Below, in pieces: positions 1 through 19,960 of a stretch of DNA of 64,000 nt. The stretch is taken from positions 19,184,725 to 19,248,724 of the forward strand of contig OX579634.1 of the NCBI GenBank assembly GCA_951230915.1, given 5' to 3'. Each line of letters starts with the position of its first letter. Position 1 is the first letter of the stretch. The notes below the pieces were generated by a model that saw only the letters and a program-made list of their open reading frames with translations, was not told the origin of the DNA and did no database searches. The DNA comes from Antitrichia curtipendula (lineage: Eukaryota > Streptophyta > Bryopsida > Hypnales > Leucodontaceae). The position numbers and the translations under genes are program-made.

Positions 1-376
1 ATCACTTGGCATGTTCTAATTTTGAATTGATGATTTAAGCTTCACTGTGACACTCATTGTTGTAGTGTGTCCAATTTTGTTAGCAGTCTTTTCTTTGGTG
101 GACAGCAATGAAAACCTGCGTTGCTGAAATCTACTGGATGAAGAATTTGTCCAGAAGTTGATATTTCTACCATGGCTACAGATAAAACTTTAAATAGTAT
201 TTATATATATTAATAATTTCATTTGCTTAGCCAATTACACTAGTTGGTTTTGCCTGGTTCTGGCCATTAAATCTTTAGCTGTGACACTTAAATCATGAAT
301 CAAGTACAAGATTTCCTTTTGGAATTCTAAAATCACGACTTGACGCTTCCATTGACGCATTTGGGTGCTTGTGGTC
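1..376 (+). promoter_or_regulatory. upstream region of the DUF707 gene
   Basis: AT-rich DNA in front of the first coding exon I could place. No open frame or named motif stands out. It presumably holds promoter and 5' untranslated sequence, possibly with an upstream non-coding exon, but a transcription start cannot be seen. Confidence 0.35.
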
Positions 377-3300
377 ATGCAGCTGTCAGGCAAGAATGCT
401 ACCATGAACAGCCGGCTGACGAAAATCTTAAGGCAAACCAGACTTTTCTACTTGACTGCACTCTTGATCGGAATTACACTCGTTTTCAGCAGTATGGTAG
501 CCAATGAGAAAAGTTTCAAGGTATGCTCCTCTATGCTTATACTCTCCTACCTATGTTCCTCCAAAGCATGAGTATTAGGGTATAACAGACTTTAGAGCAT
601 AACACCACTATTTTCGCCGGACCCAGTTCACATGGCATGAACAATTAATTCGAGTTCTTCCTTTCCCATTTCATGAACTTCCAAGCAATAGTGTTGGAAG
701 AGCACTTGCGTCGTCATAGCTATGTCATTTTTCATGGGCCATATGGATGCCTGAAGCATGTCTGAATGAATAAGGGGACTCCATCTTGCTGTCCTCTATC
801 TTAGCAGTCACTTCGTCTAATAGACCAATGACATGCTTTCACTTCATTCCCTTTCCTTTCGACTCTTGAGCCTCTGACACATTCTCAAGTCCTGAGAAAT
901 CTCTCCACGAGGTCACATTCGAGAAAGTGTATCAATCTTTTGAGTCAACAGGCCCAGCGGACTCAAATGACTTGTTGTTGTCATTGCAGAGCCTGTTTCT
1001 CAGCAGATTATCAGGATTTCAACAAGAAAATGTAAGTTGTCCTGTTTGTTTTCAAGAAGTGGCTCTGAAATCGCACTACTACTTTACTCCGCAATGCGTT
1101 GGTTCATTAGTATGTGCATTTTCAACCTTAAGAGTAGAAAATATATTGTACTATTCTGATTGCTTGGTTTTCCTGCTCCTCAGGAGAATGAACCTTGTTA
1201 CCCTACGAAGACGCACTGTAGCAGAGGTGGTGCCGAAAGCCTGCCAAGGGGAATCGTGGTGGAGACAAGTGACCTACAGTTTCGCTCTCTTGGAACTGAA
1301 GAAGAGAAAAAGGTAGACACGAGCTACGCTGTGGTTTAGCTTGCGTTTCGTTTGATTATAGTTTTACTGCAGCAGATTTTATGAAGTTGTGTGCAAGGTG
1401 CATTTTTTGTTGGATTGATTTCCTACTAGCTCTTCGAGCAGTCAGTAGCCCTAAAGAATTGAAGAGTCGTAAGCAGTTATTTTAGGATTGGTCAATTATA
1501 AAACAGCCACACTTAGACTGAGAATTTTTTGCGCCTTATTTTTTTCCAGATTGAGGAAGTAATGACCAAGAATCTACTCGCTTTGGCAGTGGGTGTCACG
1601 CAGAAGAAAATCGTTGACGATATTGTCCAAAAGGTTTGTTATTGTTTCTCTTTTCGTTCTTCCGTCGTGTGGTATTCCTGTTCCCTCCCGGATTTGATTC
1701 TCTGTAGTTTTGCATCTGGACATTGGGTTGTTAAATATTATTCGCTAGCCTGACCCAATTCACTGTTTTCGGCTTAGTTTCCGTTGAGCAACTTCACAAT
1801 CATGCTATTCCACTATGACGGGGTAGTCGATCAGTGGCATGATCTACCTTGGAGCAGTCAATCTATTCATATTGTCGGATTGCATCAAACTAAATGGTAC
1901 ATGCTCCTATTAGATCCTTCTCCATTCATTGCTTCGTTTTTCTCCATTTCAGCCAATGGCCACTCTCTGTAGTTTAAGTTCCCATGGCATGTTACTGCAC
2001 CTTCATTCAAATTCAAGTTTAGATATTGTCCTGTTCATCCAGTTGTGTGCACTTTTACATTTTTTGTTCAATTATTCTATTTGAGCATGGATCTCTCATG
2101 CTTTCATTGGTGGAAGCTCTTCACACTCTCAGTGTTCTGGCAATACACCAGGTGGTTTGCAAAGCGGTTTATGCACCCAGATATTATTGCACAATACAAC
2201 TACATCTTCCTTTGGGATGAAGATTTGGGAGTGCATAATTTTCATTCTGACAAGTGAGACTACTTCTCTTCTATATCTCGGGATTTATAGAGCAAGTCCT
2301 CAAAGAACAGCATGTAGTTTCCTTTCTTCAGCTTTACAATTGGTAACATTAATGTATATTTTCCAGGTATCTAGAGATTATGGAAGCAGAAGGACTTGAG
2401 ATTTCTCAGCCTGCTCTGGATTCTGCTTCTTTAGACATCCACCATGCACTTACTCGACGGCAAGCAAAGAAAAGAGCTCACAAGTACGAACTCTTCCTGC
2501 TCAACCCCTAAAAGATCTAGGATCCATGGTTCTGAAATAACCAATTCGATTGATCATATTGTGAAAATCAAGACTCAGACTAGGCCAAATTTATATCACC
2601 CAAGACGGTGAAGAAAATTGCATGTATTGACTGAAAAATTAATTGAATTGGACAAAAAGGAAGCCCTAAATGACCTACTCAAAACTGTCAATAAAATACA
2701 TGACACAATTTGGCTTCTTGGACCTTGCTTATGGAAGTTTTTTGTCTGCATGGCTCAGGAAAATCTTTAGAAAGCGTGGAGGATTGGTTTGCACAGCGGA
2801 AAGCAATGGCCCTCCATGCACAGGGTGAGCACTTCCTTCTTGACAGTTTCTGGAGAGGGTGTAAGTTTTGAACTCCTCTACTGCCCAGGATTTGGTGAAG
2901 ACTTTGTAAGGCAGAGATTTTTTTTTTCGCTTTTTGGTCCTTTCCACCGCCAGTGCCCTATTAGTACTGCATTTAACAGCATGTTAGGAGCATATGTAGT
3001 TGATATCAGAGGGTTGAATGCAGGTATGTCGAGGTGATGGCTCCGGTTTTCTCTAGGGCCGCTTGGCGTTGCGTTTGGCACATGATTCAGGTGCGCATAA
3101 TTCGCTAATGAAGTAGAATGGCCTACGCTTGCCTCATGATTCAGGAACAAAATTTGTTTTTTCCCAGTTTGTGTATGATATTACTTGAGGTTGATTTTTG
3201 GCAGTCAACTTTTTTGGGATCGAGAGTTCGGCATTTCCTATTGCAAGAAAGTAGATAAGCTGCACAGATTCATTTTCAGGAATTCTGATAAATTTGCACG

Positions 3301-5201
3301 TGTGATTACGTCCACAGAATGATCTGGTTCATGGGTGGGGTTTCGACTTCAAAATTGGTTATTGTGCACAGGTGTGTAGGCCAAATCATGTCTTTTAGTC
3401 CTAAAATCCGATTCGTTTTTCTACATACTTCAAAATTATATCACGGTTCTGCATTCAAGTATGAGAATCTCTATTTGGCTGCTTCGTGGATTTGTAATTT
3501 ATTAAAATCTATCAGGTCATGTACTGATCCTTTGTCTGCTTGTCACCAGGGCCTCCGCAGTGAGAAAGTAGGAGTTATTGATTCTGAATATGTACTCCAT
3601 AAAGGCATCCCGTCCCTTGGAGGTCCTCGTTTCAATGAGGTATGTGTGGTCACATTGATACTTATTCCATTCCACTTGTCTTGTGTTTTTCTATATCAGT
3701 TTTTGGACTTTGTTTATGACGTTTCGAGGTACTCTTAAGGTATATAGCAGCCTTGACATCAGAATTTACCATGACTTGTGAGCTTTATTTTTTTGAAAAG
3801 ACTGTGACACGAATGTTCTTAAAATCCTTGATATTGCAGACACTTGAAGAGGAGAATGCCCAGAATCCCCTTCGGAAAGGCGAGAAACGAGTAATTGAGG
3901 TACGTCAACATTGTATACCCGTTATTCCGTGATCTTTCCTGAAAGAAAAGATTTGATCATCCTCTATGACTTGGAGTCAAGTAATCAGTATCTCCTGTGA
4001 CGTCCTCACAATGAAATAGCTTATCACAAATAACACTAATGCAGGTTTTCTTGGAGGAATAAAATCTTAAGGAAAAGTTGTTTGTTTTCAGAGCAGTTGT
4101 AGGATCATCTCCTGCATAGAACTCCGTCATTGCTTTTAACCATATAGGATCGAGAAGCTCCAGTTCGCAGTTTTAGGAAGGTCATTTGGGGACTTTCTTT
4201 TATTCAAGTTTATTTATTTACTGGCCAACGCATACAGTGCCCCCCACTTATTCAGGAGATTTAAGATTTGATACCATCTGAAATATATTGTTGACAATCA
4301 AACTGGTCATTTTCAAAACCATGAATCCCTATTCCTTTGGGGGTTGACTCATGAACTGATGTCTTGGAAACTGTTGAGTTTCGGCATTTCCTAACTCTTC
4401 GTTGTTTGGTTGCATCTTTCTTTCTTTGCACAGAAGCGAAACAATCTACGTAATGAGGTGAGTACCACATTATCCTACATTTTCTTGTTGCTTAAATTCT
4501 CTCTAAATTGAGAACATACCGTCTTGCCCTTAATAGTGTCCGGTGTAAGGATGCTCAGTGTCCGGTCTCCAAAGCGACAGGATGCAAAAAATAAAATTCT
4601 GTGACGAGGATGTGGTTTCTGTCCATCTGAAATAATCGTCTGCCGTTCTGAGTCAAATGTTATTGCAACTTTAGATTTCACAGGTCAAAGCAGCAAGCTT
4701 GAGAAAACGAGAAATCTACACCTTGGTTGATGCAAACTCATGTTTTATTCATCTTCCTCGTTTGGTCCAATGTCGATATATCAAGAATGAATATGAAAGG
4801 TTGTCACTTGTGTCGCGTGCTTAAAACAGTTGAGATGTCGCAATTTCAAGCTACCTTTTTGAGATGGATTGAACATTTGATACTTCAAATGCTTCATGTT
4901 GCAATGAATTATTTTAAGCTTCCCCCCTAGTGGCACAGGCTGGCGATTCAAATTTTAATTTTGATGATTAAGGTTTGAAGTTTAATAAATTGTCGTGTAA
5001 ATTTAAGAAGACCCTCAGATCTTTAAGGTCTGCTAACATGGCCACCTGCTCGTTGTGCACCAGGTTCGGAAGCGGAGTCGTGGCGAAATGGTCAAATTTC
5101 TGAAACGATGGAATGCAGCTGTCAAAGAGGATCCAATCTGGAAGGACCCTTATTCCAAAGTCTTAAACGACTCGTCAGGAAACTATCACAGAGTGAGGTG
5201 A
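377..5201 (+). CDS. DUF707 family type II membrane protein (411 aa, 14 exons)
   Basis: Coding exons: 377-520, 990-1031, 1184-1312, 1550-1633, 1778-1896, 2152-2253, 2367-2483, 2759-2824, 3024-3090, 3318-3371, 3550-3639, 3840-3899, 4434-4457, 5064-5201. All junctions are GT-AG and the phases agree, giving 1236 nt. A short basic N-terminus is followed by one hydrophobic segment at about residues 23-42, so a type II signal anchor in the secretory pathway is likely. The DUF707 domain (PF05212) fills residues ~105-400: LLALAVGVTQKK, FTIMLFHYDG (139-148), QTKWWFAKRF, FLWDEDLGV (192-200), EISQPAL, GPPCTG, MAPVFSRAAW, NDLVHGWG (291-298). The family is often called lysine-ketoglutarate-reductase trans-splicing related, but its biochemical role is unsettled. 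The DED triplet recalls the DxD metal site of glycosyltransferases, which is inference only. I chose the ATG at 377; the in-frame ATG at 404 is a possible alternative. The 42-nt second exon is the least certain part. Confidence 0.9.
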
Positions 5202-7435
5202 AAAGCTGTGAACGAGAGGTTTGCAAGGGAGCCATTTTGGAGGCTGAAATGCACATTTGCACATTTGTTTGGGAGGATTTGGAGTATAAACTGAGTGCTA
5301 GCTGGAGTCTTGACAGCCTCGAGATCCAGGTTCTGTCGCTTGCGATTTTCCGGTTCTAGGGCATGTAATTGTAAATAGGTACTAGCACCCTGGATTTGTT
5401 TTTGCACGTAGCTATCGTCTCTCTGACGATGAGTACCTTTGATTCTTACTGGGCAGTACCATACTTTCGTCTGGTCTGATAAGAATTGAAAGTATTCTGT
5501 CCGATGATTCATGTCTGAAAGATCAATTCGGTCTGGGGCCAAAACTGGACCTCACGTTTTTTAAGGACATTTTAGTTAGTCATATGGAGACTTTCTCTTG
5601 TCCAATTTTTTCTTTATTTACTAACCAGGACAAGCAATGTTCCTCGCTGATTCTGATGATATAAAATTGGTTCCATGAATTCATGGCAGAATTCGATTGA
5701 TCATATTGTGAACTGCACTCAGCTGTTGATTACCACACTGCGTTCTTGCTTTCTTTGAATGCAACTCCTGCTTCATACTGCATCTTCAAGTTACGTAGGT
5801 TCCGCTCTGGAGCATTTGTCAATAGACTGCAGCACCATTCGACCTTCAATTACGTTCGATCAGTATCTTCTTTTTTCAAACAAATGGAAATGCATTGCAA
5901 AATCAACAAGTACAAAGACAGCTAAGCCCGAAAGCTGGACACCAAGGAAAACAAAAGAAAGCCAAAGAAAAGATTAGGGGAACAGACGGGACCAGGCCCT
6001 GCCTATTCCAAATGACAGATGATTGTAACCAAATATTATCAAAGCTTGACCCAATTCTGTACGAGGATTGTGGGCGGCGATGTGCTCCTTGCTGAGCTTT
6101 GAGCTTTGCCGCGCGCCCCGACAATCAGTATCTTTGATTGTGTCAGCCACACCTTTTAAAATTATGGCAACATCAGATCTCGTAAATCTTTTTATAGTTC
6201 TCTTGGACCTTGGAAAAACCCACAGTTTTCTTGATAAAGCTTTGTTGTTAATTTAAGGAAACATGGATGTTTATACATAGTTTCAAATTGGAGGAGGTGG
6301 AAGAACATTTGGTGGTCTTGCCAAACTGGGTGAGCATTTAACAATTTTTTTGCATTGTACGTCATACAGTTGCCACATGTATTTCCACTTATTCAGTGAT
6401 CTCTCCAAGCTCACAGGCATGCACAAATCAAAACAATTATTTTTCTTTGTGCTGCCAATCTAGATGTGAAACTAAGCAGTTTGATTTTTGTAATGGCACA
6501 TTGCAAGCATACACACAATTTAAAGAAAAATTCAGTTGAATTTCAAAGTTAGAAGCGCAATCCACGTACAGTTCAAGCGGTAGGCTCATATTCACCCCCT
6601 AGCACTAAAGGACTTATTACGATAAGAAAGTCAGAGCTACTAGCTCATCATAAAGTTCATGATCTGCAAATAACAAAACGTTCAAATTCCATTGCATATG
6701 CTGTAAACAATATGCCACAATATCTTGTTGTGCACAAACAAAATGTTGTGATATTCTACCAAGTGAACCCCGTCGTTTTTTCATTCCGGAGATCCAAACT
6801 TGTGTCACTTCTCACTAAAAATTATCTAATGTTAGTAGCAAAGTCAGTCCCACGTTTTGTCATTTGTTACTTTTTTCACTTACCCCATGTTTTGTCACTA
6901 TTTCAAGGAATGAAAAGCCACAAGGTTTGTAGTAGTGACTGTTATTATATTTGGAGATCTACATTGTGGGATGCAACGATTCTTGTACCCTTTGACGTAG
7001 TCCGAGATTTCTAACATCTGTCTAGTTGACACAAAGTTCTCAATCTGGATCGATTTCAGTTCACGACATTCAAAACTTAAGCCTTGGAGTGACAACTTCT
7101 GACTCCTCAGGGATCTGCGCTCAGTCTGCAGTGCTACAGATGCAAGCAATCGTGAATCATGGCTGGAGGTCGGTGGCGTGCAACCTTTTGTGATTCGGTT
7201 TGACTGCCAAAGCTGATAGTAGGTCAGATTGCAGATGCCGATTCTTTCACATTCAACAGTCAACACTAAGCTTATCGGAATCTCCGCGTGTATAACAAGG
7301 GCTGGCGGGACGCCTTACCCGGGCATCAGAACAATAATGGAAATGGTAATCCAAGCACATGCTTGTCGTTTAACCCTGTAACGTCGCTGCGGACAGGTGT
7401 CTGATGGATGGGAGAGAGAGAGAGTCATTTTACAT
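5202..7435. other. 3' region of the DUF707 gene and spacer, no gene seen
   Basis: Nothing here reads as a conserved protein on either strand. The first few hundred bases must hold the 3' untranslated region and polyadenylation site of the DUF707 gene. A 23-bp string at 5690-5712 also occurs inside an intron of that gene at 2543-2565. A short GA run lies just before 7426. Confidence 0.5.
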
Positions 7436-7504
7436 GGCCGGGGTGAACTGACACGGCCTTGCTCGTCCTCCCCGAGTCCATAACATTGTTTACCAACGTT
7501 GGAA

Positions 7505-7739
7505 GGCCGGGGTGAACTGACCCCCTCGCTCGTACCCCTGGGAAAACCCTGAAATTTTTTATTTTCCATGCATGAATTTTTTTGCAAATTCTGAATTCAA
7601 ATTTGCAATCAGAGGCCTCAAATTAGCTAGGGGGTTTCTAGAAAATAGATTTTACACGGCACAAAATAGGGGGCTTTTTTTTATGTGCACCCCTGGATGG
7701 ACTTTGGCAGTATGAGTGAGGGGTCAGTTCACCCCGGCC
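7505..7739. mobile_element. hAT-type MITE with 8-bp target duplication
   Basis: This 235-bp element has near-identical inverted ends: GGCCGGGGTGAACTGACCCC at the left and its exact complement at the right. It is flanked by a perfect 8-bp direct repeat, CGTTGGAA, at 7497-7504 and 7740-7747. Eight-bp duplications are typical of the hAT superfamily. It has no coding capacity and lies inside the larger related element. Confidence 0.85.
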
Positions 7740-7778
7740 CGTTGGAAGGCCTTTTGCTCCCCTACCCCCCAATGTTGT

Positions 7779-8360
7779 AAGGTGGGTACACCCAAAAGCG
7801 CCACAAATTGGGCTATGAGTAATTTGAAGGCTACGTAGATAATAGTAAATACAGGATTGTGAAGAGATGTGTAGAAAAGGAAGAAATGCACAAAAAAAAT
7901 TCAGATTTTGACAAATATAAGACCACAATAGGGATACAAAGTTTTGGAAGTAGAGTATTCAAAAGCGCTCATAGGCTGCACTGAAAATCAGCAGTCGCAT
8001 GCACAAAGTTCCCCTCTCAAGGTGTCAGAATGAAAAGAAATGGAGTTGCAATTGTGTTTAAAACAATGAAAAAAACAAACCAAATTAGTAACCAACAAGC
8101 AGTAGAAAAGCTTGTCAATAATCAATGGGAATTGTCCATGTGTTTCAAAGAAGAGAAAAAGAATGATTACCTTGTCAGAGAAACAAATTAACATGTGATG
8201 TGAACTTACAAGCATGTCACCAATACCCAAAATCGCCAATGGTTCTTTGATGAACTACCATATTCACTCATTGACAATTTTCAGTAGAGAATTACACCAT
8301 TTAAGGGCTTAATCTAGGGTGCGCTTTAAGGCACTGCGTCATAATGGGTGTACCCACCTT
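7779..8360. mobile_element. possible MITE with 16-bp inverted ends
   Basis: AAGGTGGGTACACCCA at 7779 is mirrored by its complement ending at 8360. A GCGC-containing block follows on each side. No target duplication is visible, so this is either an old MITE or an internal inverted repeat of the larger 7436-8783 element. Confidence 0.4.
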
Positions 8361-8829
8361 AGCACATATTTTAAGGGTTACTTTTTGTAATGATGCATTG
8401 TTCACTCTGCACCCACCCAATAGGGCGCTGATGATTTAGTAAGCAACATTGACAAATCTAGTCAACAAGCACAACTAGATAGCCAATTAACATTGTTTAC
8501 AATATAACTAAACTTCCTCCAGGTAACTTGATATGGAATTATCCCTCTTACAAGGGGGAACATATTAGATCTAAAAACAATGTTATGATTCCAAGGGTGC
8601 ATGTAAAAATAAAAACCTCCTATTTTGTGCTTGATTAATTTATCTTCTATACCTCTCCAAGCTAATTTGGGGCATCTGATTGCAAATATCAATTCAAAAT
8701 TTGCAAATTTCATCATGCATGGAAAATTTTAAAAATTAGCATTTTTCCTTAGAAACAAGTGAGGGGGTCAGTTCACCCTGGCCTTTAATGTAAGACACAC
8801 TAGTGCAAATGTTTATCCTTGGAGTTTTG

Positions 8830-8985
8830 TCTGAAATGGGGAGATCTTGCATAATACTTTGACCTCCAATTAGTGCTCTTGAATTTTTTTTCAAGCAAAT
8901 GATTCACATGGTATCCAAAAAGATGATTTCCATAGTGACCGGCTCAACATTCTAGGGTTAATCTTTAGGTCCCATGTTTGTAACA
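8830..8985. repeat. dispersed repeat, copy 1 (partner at 31822-31960)
   Basis: About 150 bp matching 31822-31960 in the same orientation. Shared blocks include TTTGACxTCCAATxAGTGCT, TTGAATTTTTTTT and ATGATTTxCCATxGTGAC. The copies differ at roughly one base in four, so they are old. No termini or coding capacity are seen. Confidence 0.6.
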
Positions 8986-11100
8986 TGAATATCACGAGAA
9001 CTAAGAGTCTTATTCTTCAACTTTAGAACCTTTATTAGCTTTTAGTGTGTTACTTTATTTTCATCCAACTATTTGACCTTGGTCCTTGATTTGTGGTGGT
9101 GTTTCCCTCCTTTCAAGTATTAGGTCTGCCCTTTATTTAAAGCAAAAGGAATATTGTGAAAACCATTTGGAAATGTACATGTATTTTTCTCATGACTATG
9201 TAATGTCAAACATGACAATCTAAGTGTACACAATCAAAAGAGGATGGGATGAAGCATTTGTTTTAAAAAAGTGAAAATAATCCCCCTTATGAATTGCAAG
9301 AAAATTCATGGTAGAATCAATGTATACAAATGCCATTTCAAAATTGTGTACAAAACTTTGAAATGCAATTCCCACCACTAATCATTGGAAAAATAGATGG
9401 CATGAGATTTTTTTTGGATTCACGAGAAATAGAAGAAATCTTTATTACGAGTTGTGACTACTAGCAATTGACCTTAATTCTTGTAGAAATACAACATTAT
9501 ATGCAAAACCACATTCAATCACTATATACAAAACTCTTACATCTCTATATTTTATAAGAGAAATTCTCAATCTAACACTATTATAAGTCTCAATACAATT
9601 GTTACACATGTATGGAATTTCATTTCTTTTTAAACATAGCAAAATTCCTACTACAAATATGCATGTATATAACAAAAATGGTTGTACAATACTTACAACG
9701 TGATGTGCGTGACATAGATGTTCTTTCCACCCACGTCCCAAGGATTTAGGTACCACTTATATTAGGCCTACGATGATTGGCCTTGCCAAATAATAATTAA
9801 TCATAATGAACCTTAGAAAGAAATTCCACAGCCAAGCTAATTTTCAAGAGCAGACTTCTCCAAGACTTCTCTGGACTTCTTGATAACACTGTTCATTATT
9901 GACTCTGGTCATATAAAAGATAGCCCCATCGGCATTAAATTATTCACAATAGGATCAATCAAAAAGGTCGTTTTATTACCATGAAATCTGTCCTGGGTTT
10001 AAATAAGTGTTGAAGGCGCAAATTGCAGCAAGACTAGAGTCTGTCCGCTTTTGCAAAAGATTATACAAACCTCAACCGCTAAAAGATTACAAGTTGGTTG
10101 AGGATTTGACTAAGTACCTGAAAAACAATCTCAAAGATCTGTGAGGGAAATGTGTTCTAACCATGTAATCAGTCCTACAGTGTTCACCAGAAATGCCTGC
10201 AGTGTAGTGCAGAAAGTTGAACTACCACCAATTTTAGAAGCTGGAAATTGAAACCTCAATGTCTACGATACAATCCCGTTCACCGTGAGACACTTGCTCT
10301 ATGTATTGCTCTTCAGGACCAGTACCTCGATGACGAGTGCGAAAAAAGGAACGAACTGGATATGCCATAATTAGGCACAGTTATTGACCCACATGAAATA
10401 TGGGGGAGCCCAGATCATTCCTCGCATCACCAGGTTGATTGTCCTGTATTCAAACACGTTCATGATGTCAGTGTCACTCTCCTGGATTCATGGGAAAATT
10501 CAGACATAAGAAACCTCAAAACAACCTGCCCAACTTCACTCACAACTTTCAGACATAACACGCCTCCCAACTAAGGATACTAGAAAGTAGAAACGTTACG
10601 GACCTGATCCTGTTTCTTATACTGACCCCTGTTACCAACAGTAACTCATCTATTCATAACGCGATTAGACTCATTAGCAAGAGGTGTGAGCAGACTTGGT
10701 CATATGTCTGTAGCCACTGATCTTTGAATGGAAATGTGGTTGTCTACTGTCTCTTAAATAGGGGTCTCCAACCTCAGATTTGGCTCTTGTACGAAAGTGA
10801 TCGCTCCAAAGCTCAATAAATCTCCCAGAAATCACACTCCTTCATGCTTACAGGGACGCAAGTAGTATCCTCTCCCTTAACTGTCTGATCAAACCTATGC
10901 GAATAGCGTGAAAATGAGTACGAGAAATGGCTCACCTGGTTGTTTCAGTAGAACCTCGGCAGCAAATACAAGATATTCAAAGCAAACGATGCGTGCCTCG
11001 GCGTCGAAGCAGACTCTGAACTGAATGGAGAAAAATTCACATAGTGAAACCTTCAACTGTTGTTGACACGTGAAAGTCATTCGTTAGGACTTGGTAAAAA
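8986..11100. other. spacer downstream of phototropin, no gene seen
   Basis: AT-rich DNA with no frame that reads as a known protein. The right-hand part is downstream of the phototropin polyadenylation signal. Confidence 0.5.
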
Positions 11101-11125
11101 AAATTCATATAGCAAGTGATGAGGT

Positions 11126-11131
11126 TTTATT
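11126..11131 (-). terminator. candidate polyadenylation signal of phototropin
   Basis: A canonical AATAAA lies on the minus strand 106 nt past the phototropin stop codon, a usual place for a plant polyadenylation signal. Confidence 0.5.
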
Positions 11132-11236
11132 TTACAAATAAAGCCTTTATCTAACTGTTGCTAATTCTCCATCAAATCATGTGATACTGGAGTGCAGAAT
11201 CTGAGCACACATGTTAGACTGGGATAGCGCACCGTT

Positions 11237-18129
<6,893 letters not shown>

Positions 18130-19960
18130 CTTGTGGAACGCTTCGAATTCTTCGTGTTCGTCACCCTCACAATTCGCGCATTCAGCTCTGTCGATGGGTC
18201 AGCGTGGCTGGAGGAGGAAGGCCCGGTCTGGAACCATTGCATTGACGCCGGGGTTTACCATCGCAACACGAACGGAGCGTTGTCGCCACCTAGCTAGCAA
18301 AGGATTAGTCACGCAGTTTTTTGAATCAAAGCTCGAATTGGGTTAACCTAAAGTGACCAAACGCCGGATCACACAATTTGTCCAGGAACATGCACACAAG
18401 AGCTCTAAGCTTAAATCTTCCGGGCTAAGCTACCCCCTCTGCCACTAATTTCTGAGTACGAGTGTCTAGTTGTTCCGAAACGAGAACGTGATTGAGAATT
18501 CTGGAGTCCTAGGTCCACATCTCCGAAGGAATTCACTCAACTCGACTCTGCACTAGCTCTATTTCGGTTAAGGACCAACTTCCGCGTAGTCTGGAAAATT
18601 CCTATCACTGTGCCATAAAAATTGCAGCGAACTAAAATGCAGCACTCGCAGAAGCGTTCTTTCGCTACTACGTTCCCGAATCCATCACTTATCTTTGTAC
18701 TATATTAAGCCTACATGTAAAACACAGTTGCTCTCGTCTCAGCACACAGAACTCTGAGAAGTTTACACCAACTATGAGACATTATCCAAAAGTATGCTTC
18801 GTCGTATCCAGTCAAATGTCGGCATTGCTCCCTGTTGTGTATATGTGGGGCATTCACAATTTCTTTTCAACTGACTCTAGACCGCGGAAGAAATGGCATA
18901 TGCGCCATGCTCTTCCCTACGAATTGCTTCCAATGCTGTAACTAACTCTAGCCTCCAAGTATGAATTCGGAAGGTTTGTGCTTAAAGCGCTTGTAAGCCT
19001 CCCCTGGAGCCTCAAACGTAGACCGACTCATCAGTTTACATACAGCAGTCGTGCATTCCGGCTTATCAATTACAATTTCCTGACTATGACACCCCAGTCC
19101 ACAGCCACCATTGCGCCACGGAACAGGAAAGAAGAGATATTCGCCAATAGAATCAAGCGTGACTACAGAATTCCAACTCTTCAATACTCAAATTCTGAAT
19201 TGCTAAGAATGCGACAGTTCAAGTATTGGAAACAATGGATATGGAGATTTCAATTTGCAAGACCCACAGAAAATTCGAGCGGTTGAAGAGGAAATTGACA
19301 GACAAACAGACAGACAGACACGGGGGGGAAAAAAGAGAGAGAACTTACAAGGACAAAAGCTAAGGCCCAAACCCACCGAAACCTCGTCTTCTCCGCTCGC
19401 TGCTACCAGAATAAGCCAGCCTCTGTCTGCTTTCCAAATGAGCCCGCAAAACGAGCAAGCAAGCAAGCTTTGCCCTTTTTCCCAAGTGTAGAGCTTCAGT
19501 TCCAAGGGTCGACAAGAATGTGGCCACGAACCACTCGTGCACGCAGCGAGGAAACCAAGGCAGGTGCAGCCTGGGGTACAATTGAATTTCAGGGAGAGAG
19601 TCTGATGGGCATTTGAATTTTAGGAGAGAGGGAGGGGAGGGGGACAGTGACTGACTGACTGGTCCTGAGAGCTTGCAGGAGCCAGAGGCTGCAAAAAGAG
19701 AGAGAGGGAGAGAGAGAGTGTGGGGGGGGAGAGAGAGGGACACGGAGGGGGGGGGCCGTTCAGCGGAAAGCTTGGCTTTTGGAAACCATGGCTAGATAGC
19801 CCCAGAGGCTGCAGTATTTCCAGCTTGTACTGGATCTGGCTCCTGGGGGAGCGAGTGGATTGGCTCATTACTCATCCATCCCTACAGTACATGTACTCAA
19901 AATAGTGACCCTCTCAATTGGAGTCCTGAAGCACGGATTTTTTTTTTCCATTTAATAAGG
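18130..19960 (-). promoter_or_regulatory. upstream and 5' untranslated region of phototropin
   Basis: Relatively GC-rich DNA upstream of the phototropin start codon, with no conserved frame. Read on the minus strand it has long CT runs (about 19690-19745 and 19320-19345), which often lie near plant transcription starts. A good donor-like CCTTGTAAGTTC near 19347 hints at an intron in the 5' untranslated region. The start site itself cannot be placed. Confidence 0.4.
19696..19760. repeat. GA/G-rich low-complexity tract
   Basis: GAGAGA and poly-G runs on the plus strand (CT-rich on the strand of phototropin). This is a simple repeat and a candidate core-promoter pyrimidine patch for that gene. 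Confidence 0.6.

Larger units (their letters stand above)
7436..8783. mobile_element. inverted-repeat DNA transposon, non-autonomous, nested
   Basis: The left end at 7436 reads GGCCGGGGTGAACTGAC. The right end, read on the minus strand from 8783, starts GGCCAGGGTGAACTGACCCC. Inward from 8783 the minus strand matches 7505-7697 closely (shared TTTTCCATGCATGA, TTTGCAAATT and GCACAAAATAGG blocks), so these belong to one family. The 8-bp flanks (TTTTACAT and TTTAATGT) match only partly, so the outer boundary is tentative. No transposase frame was found inside. Confidence 0.55.

Noticed and set aside
927..1316. Long open frame over the DUF707 second exon
   Set aside because: It runs through introns. 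Only 990-1031 and, in a different frame, 1184-1312 fit splice sites and family sequence.
3319..3738. 139-codon open frame
   Set aside because: It overlaps two DUF707 exons in another frame and reads through introns with no family likeness.
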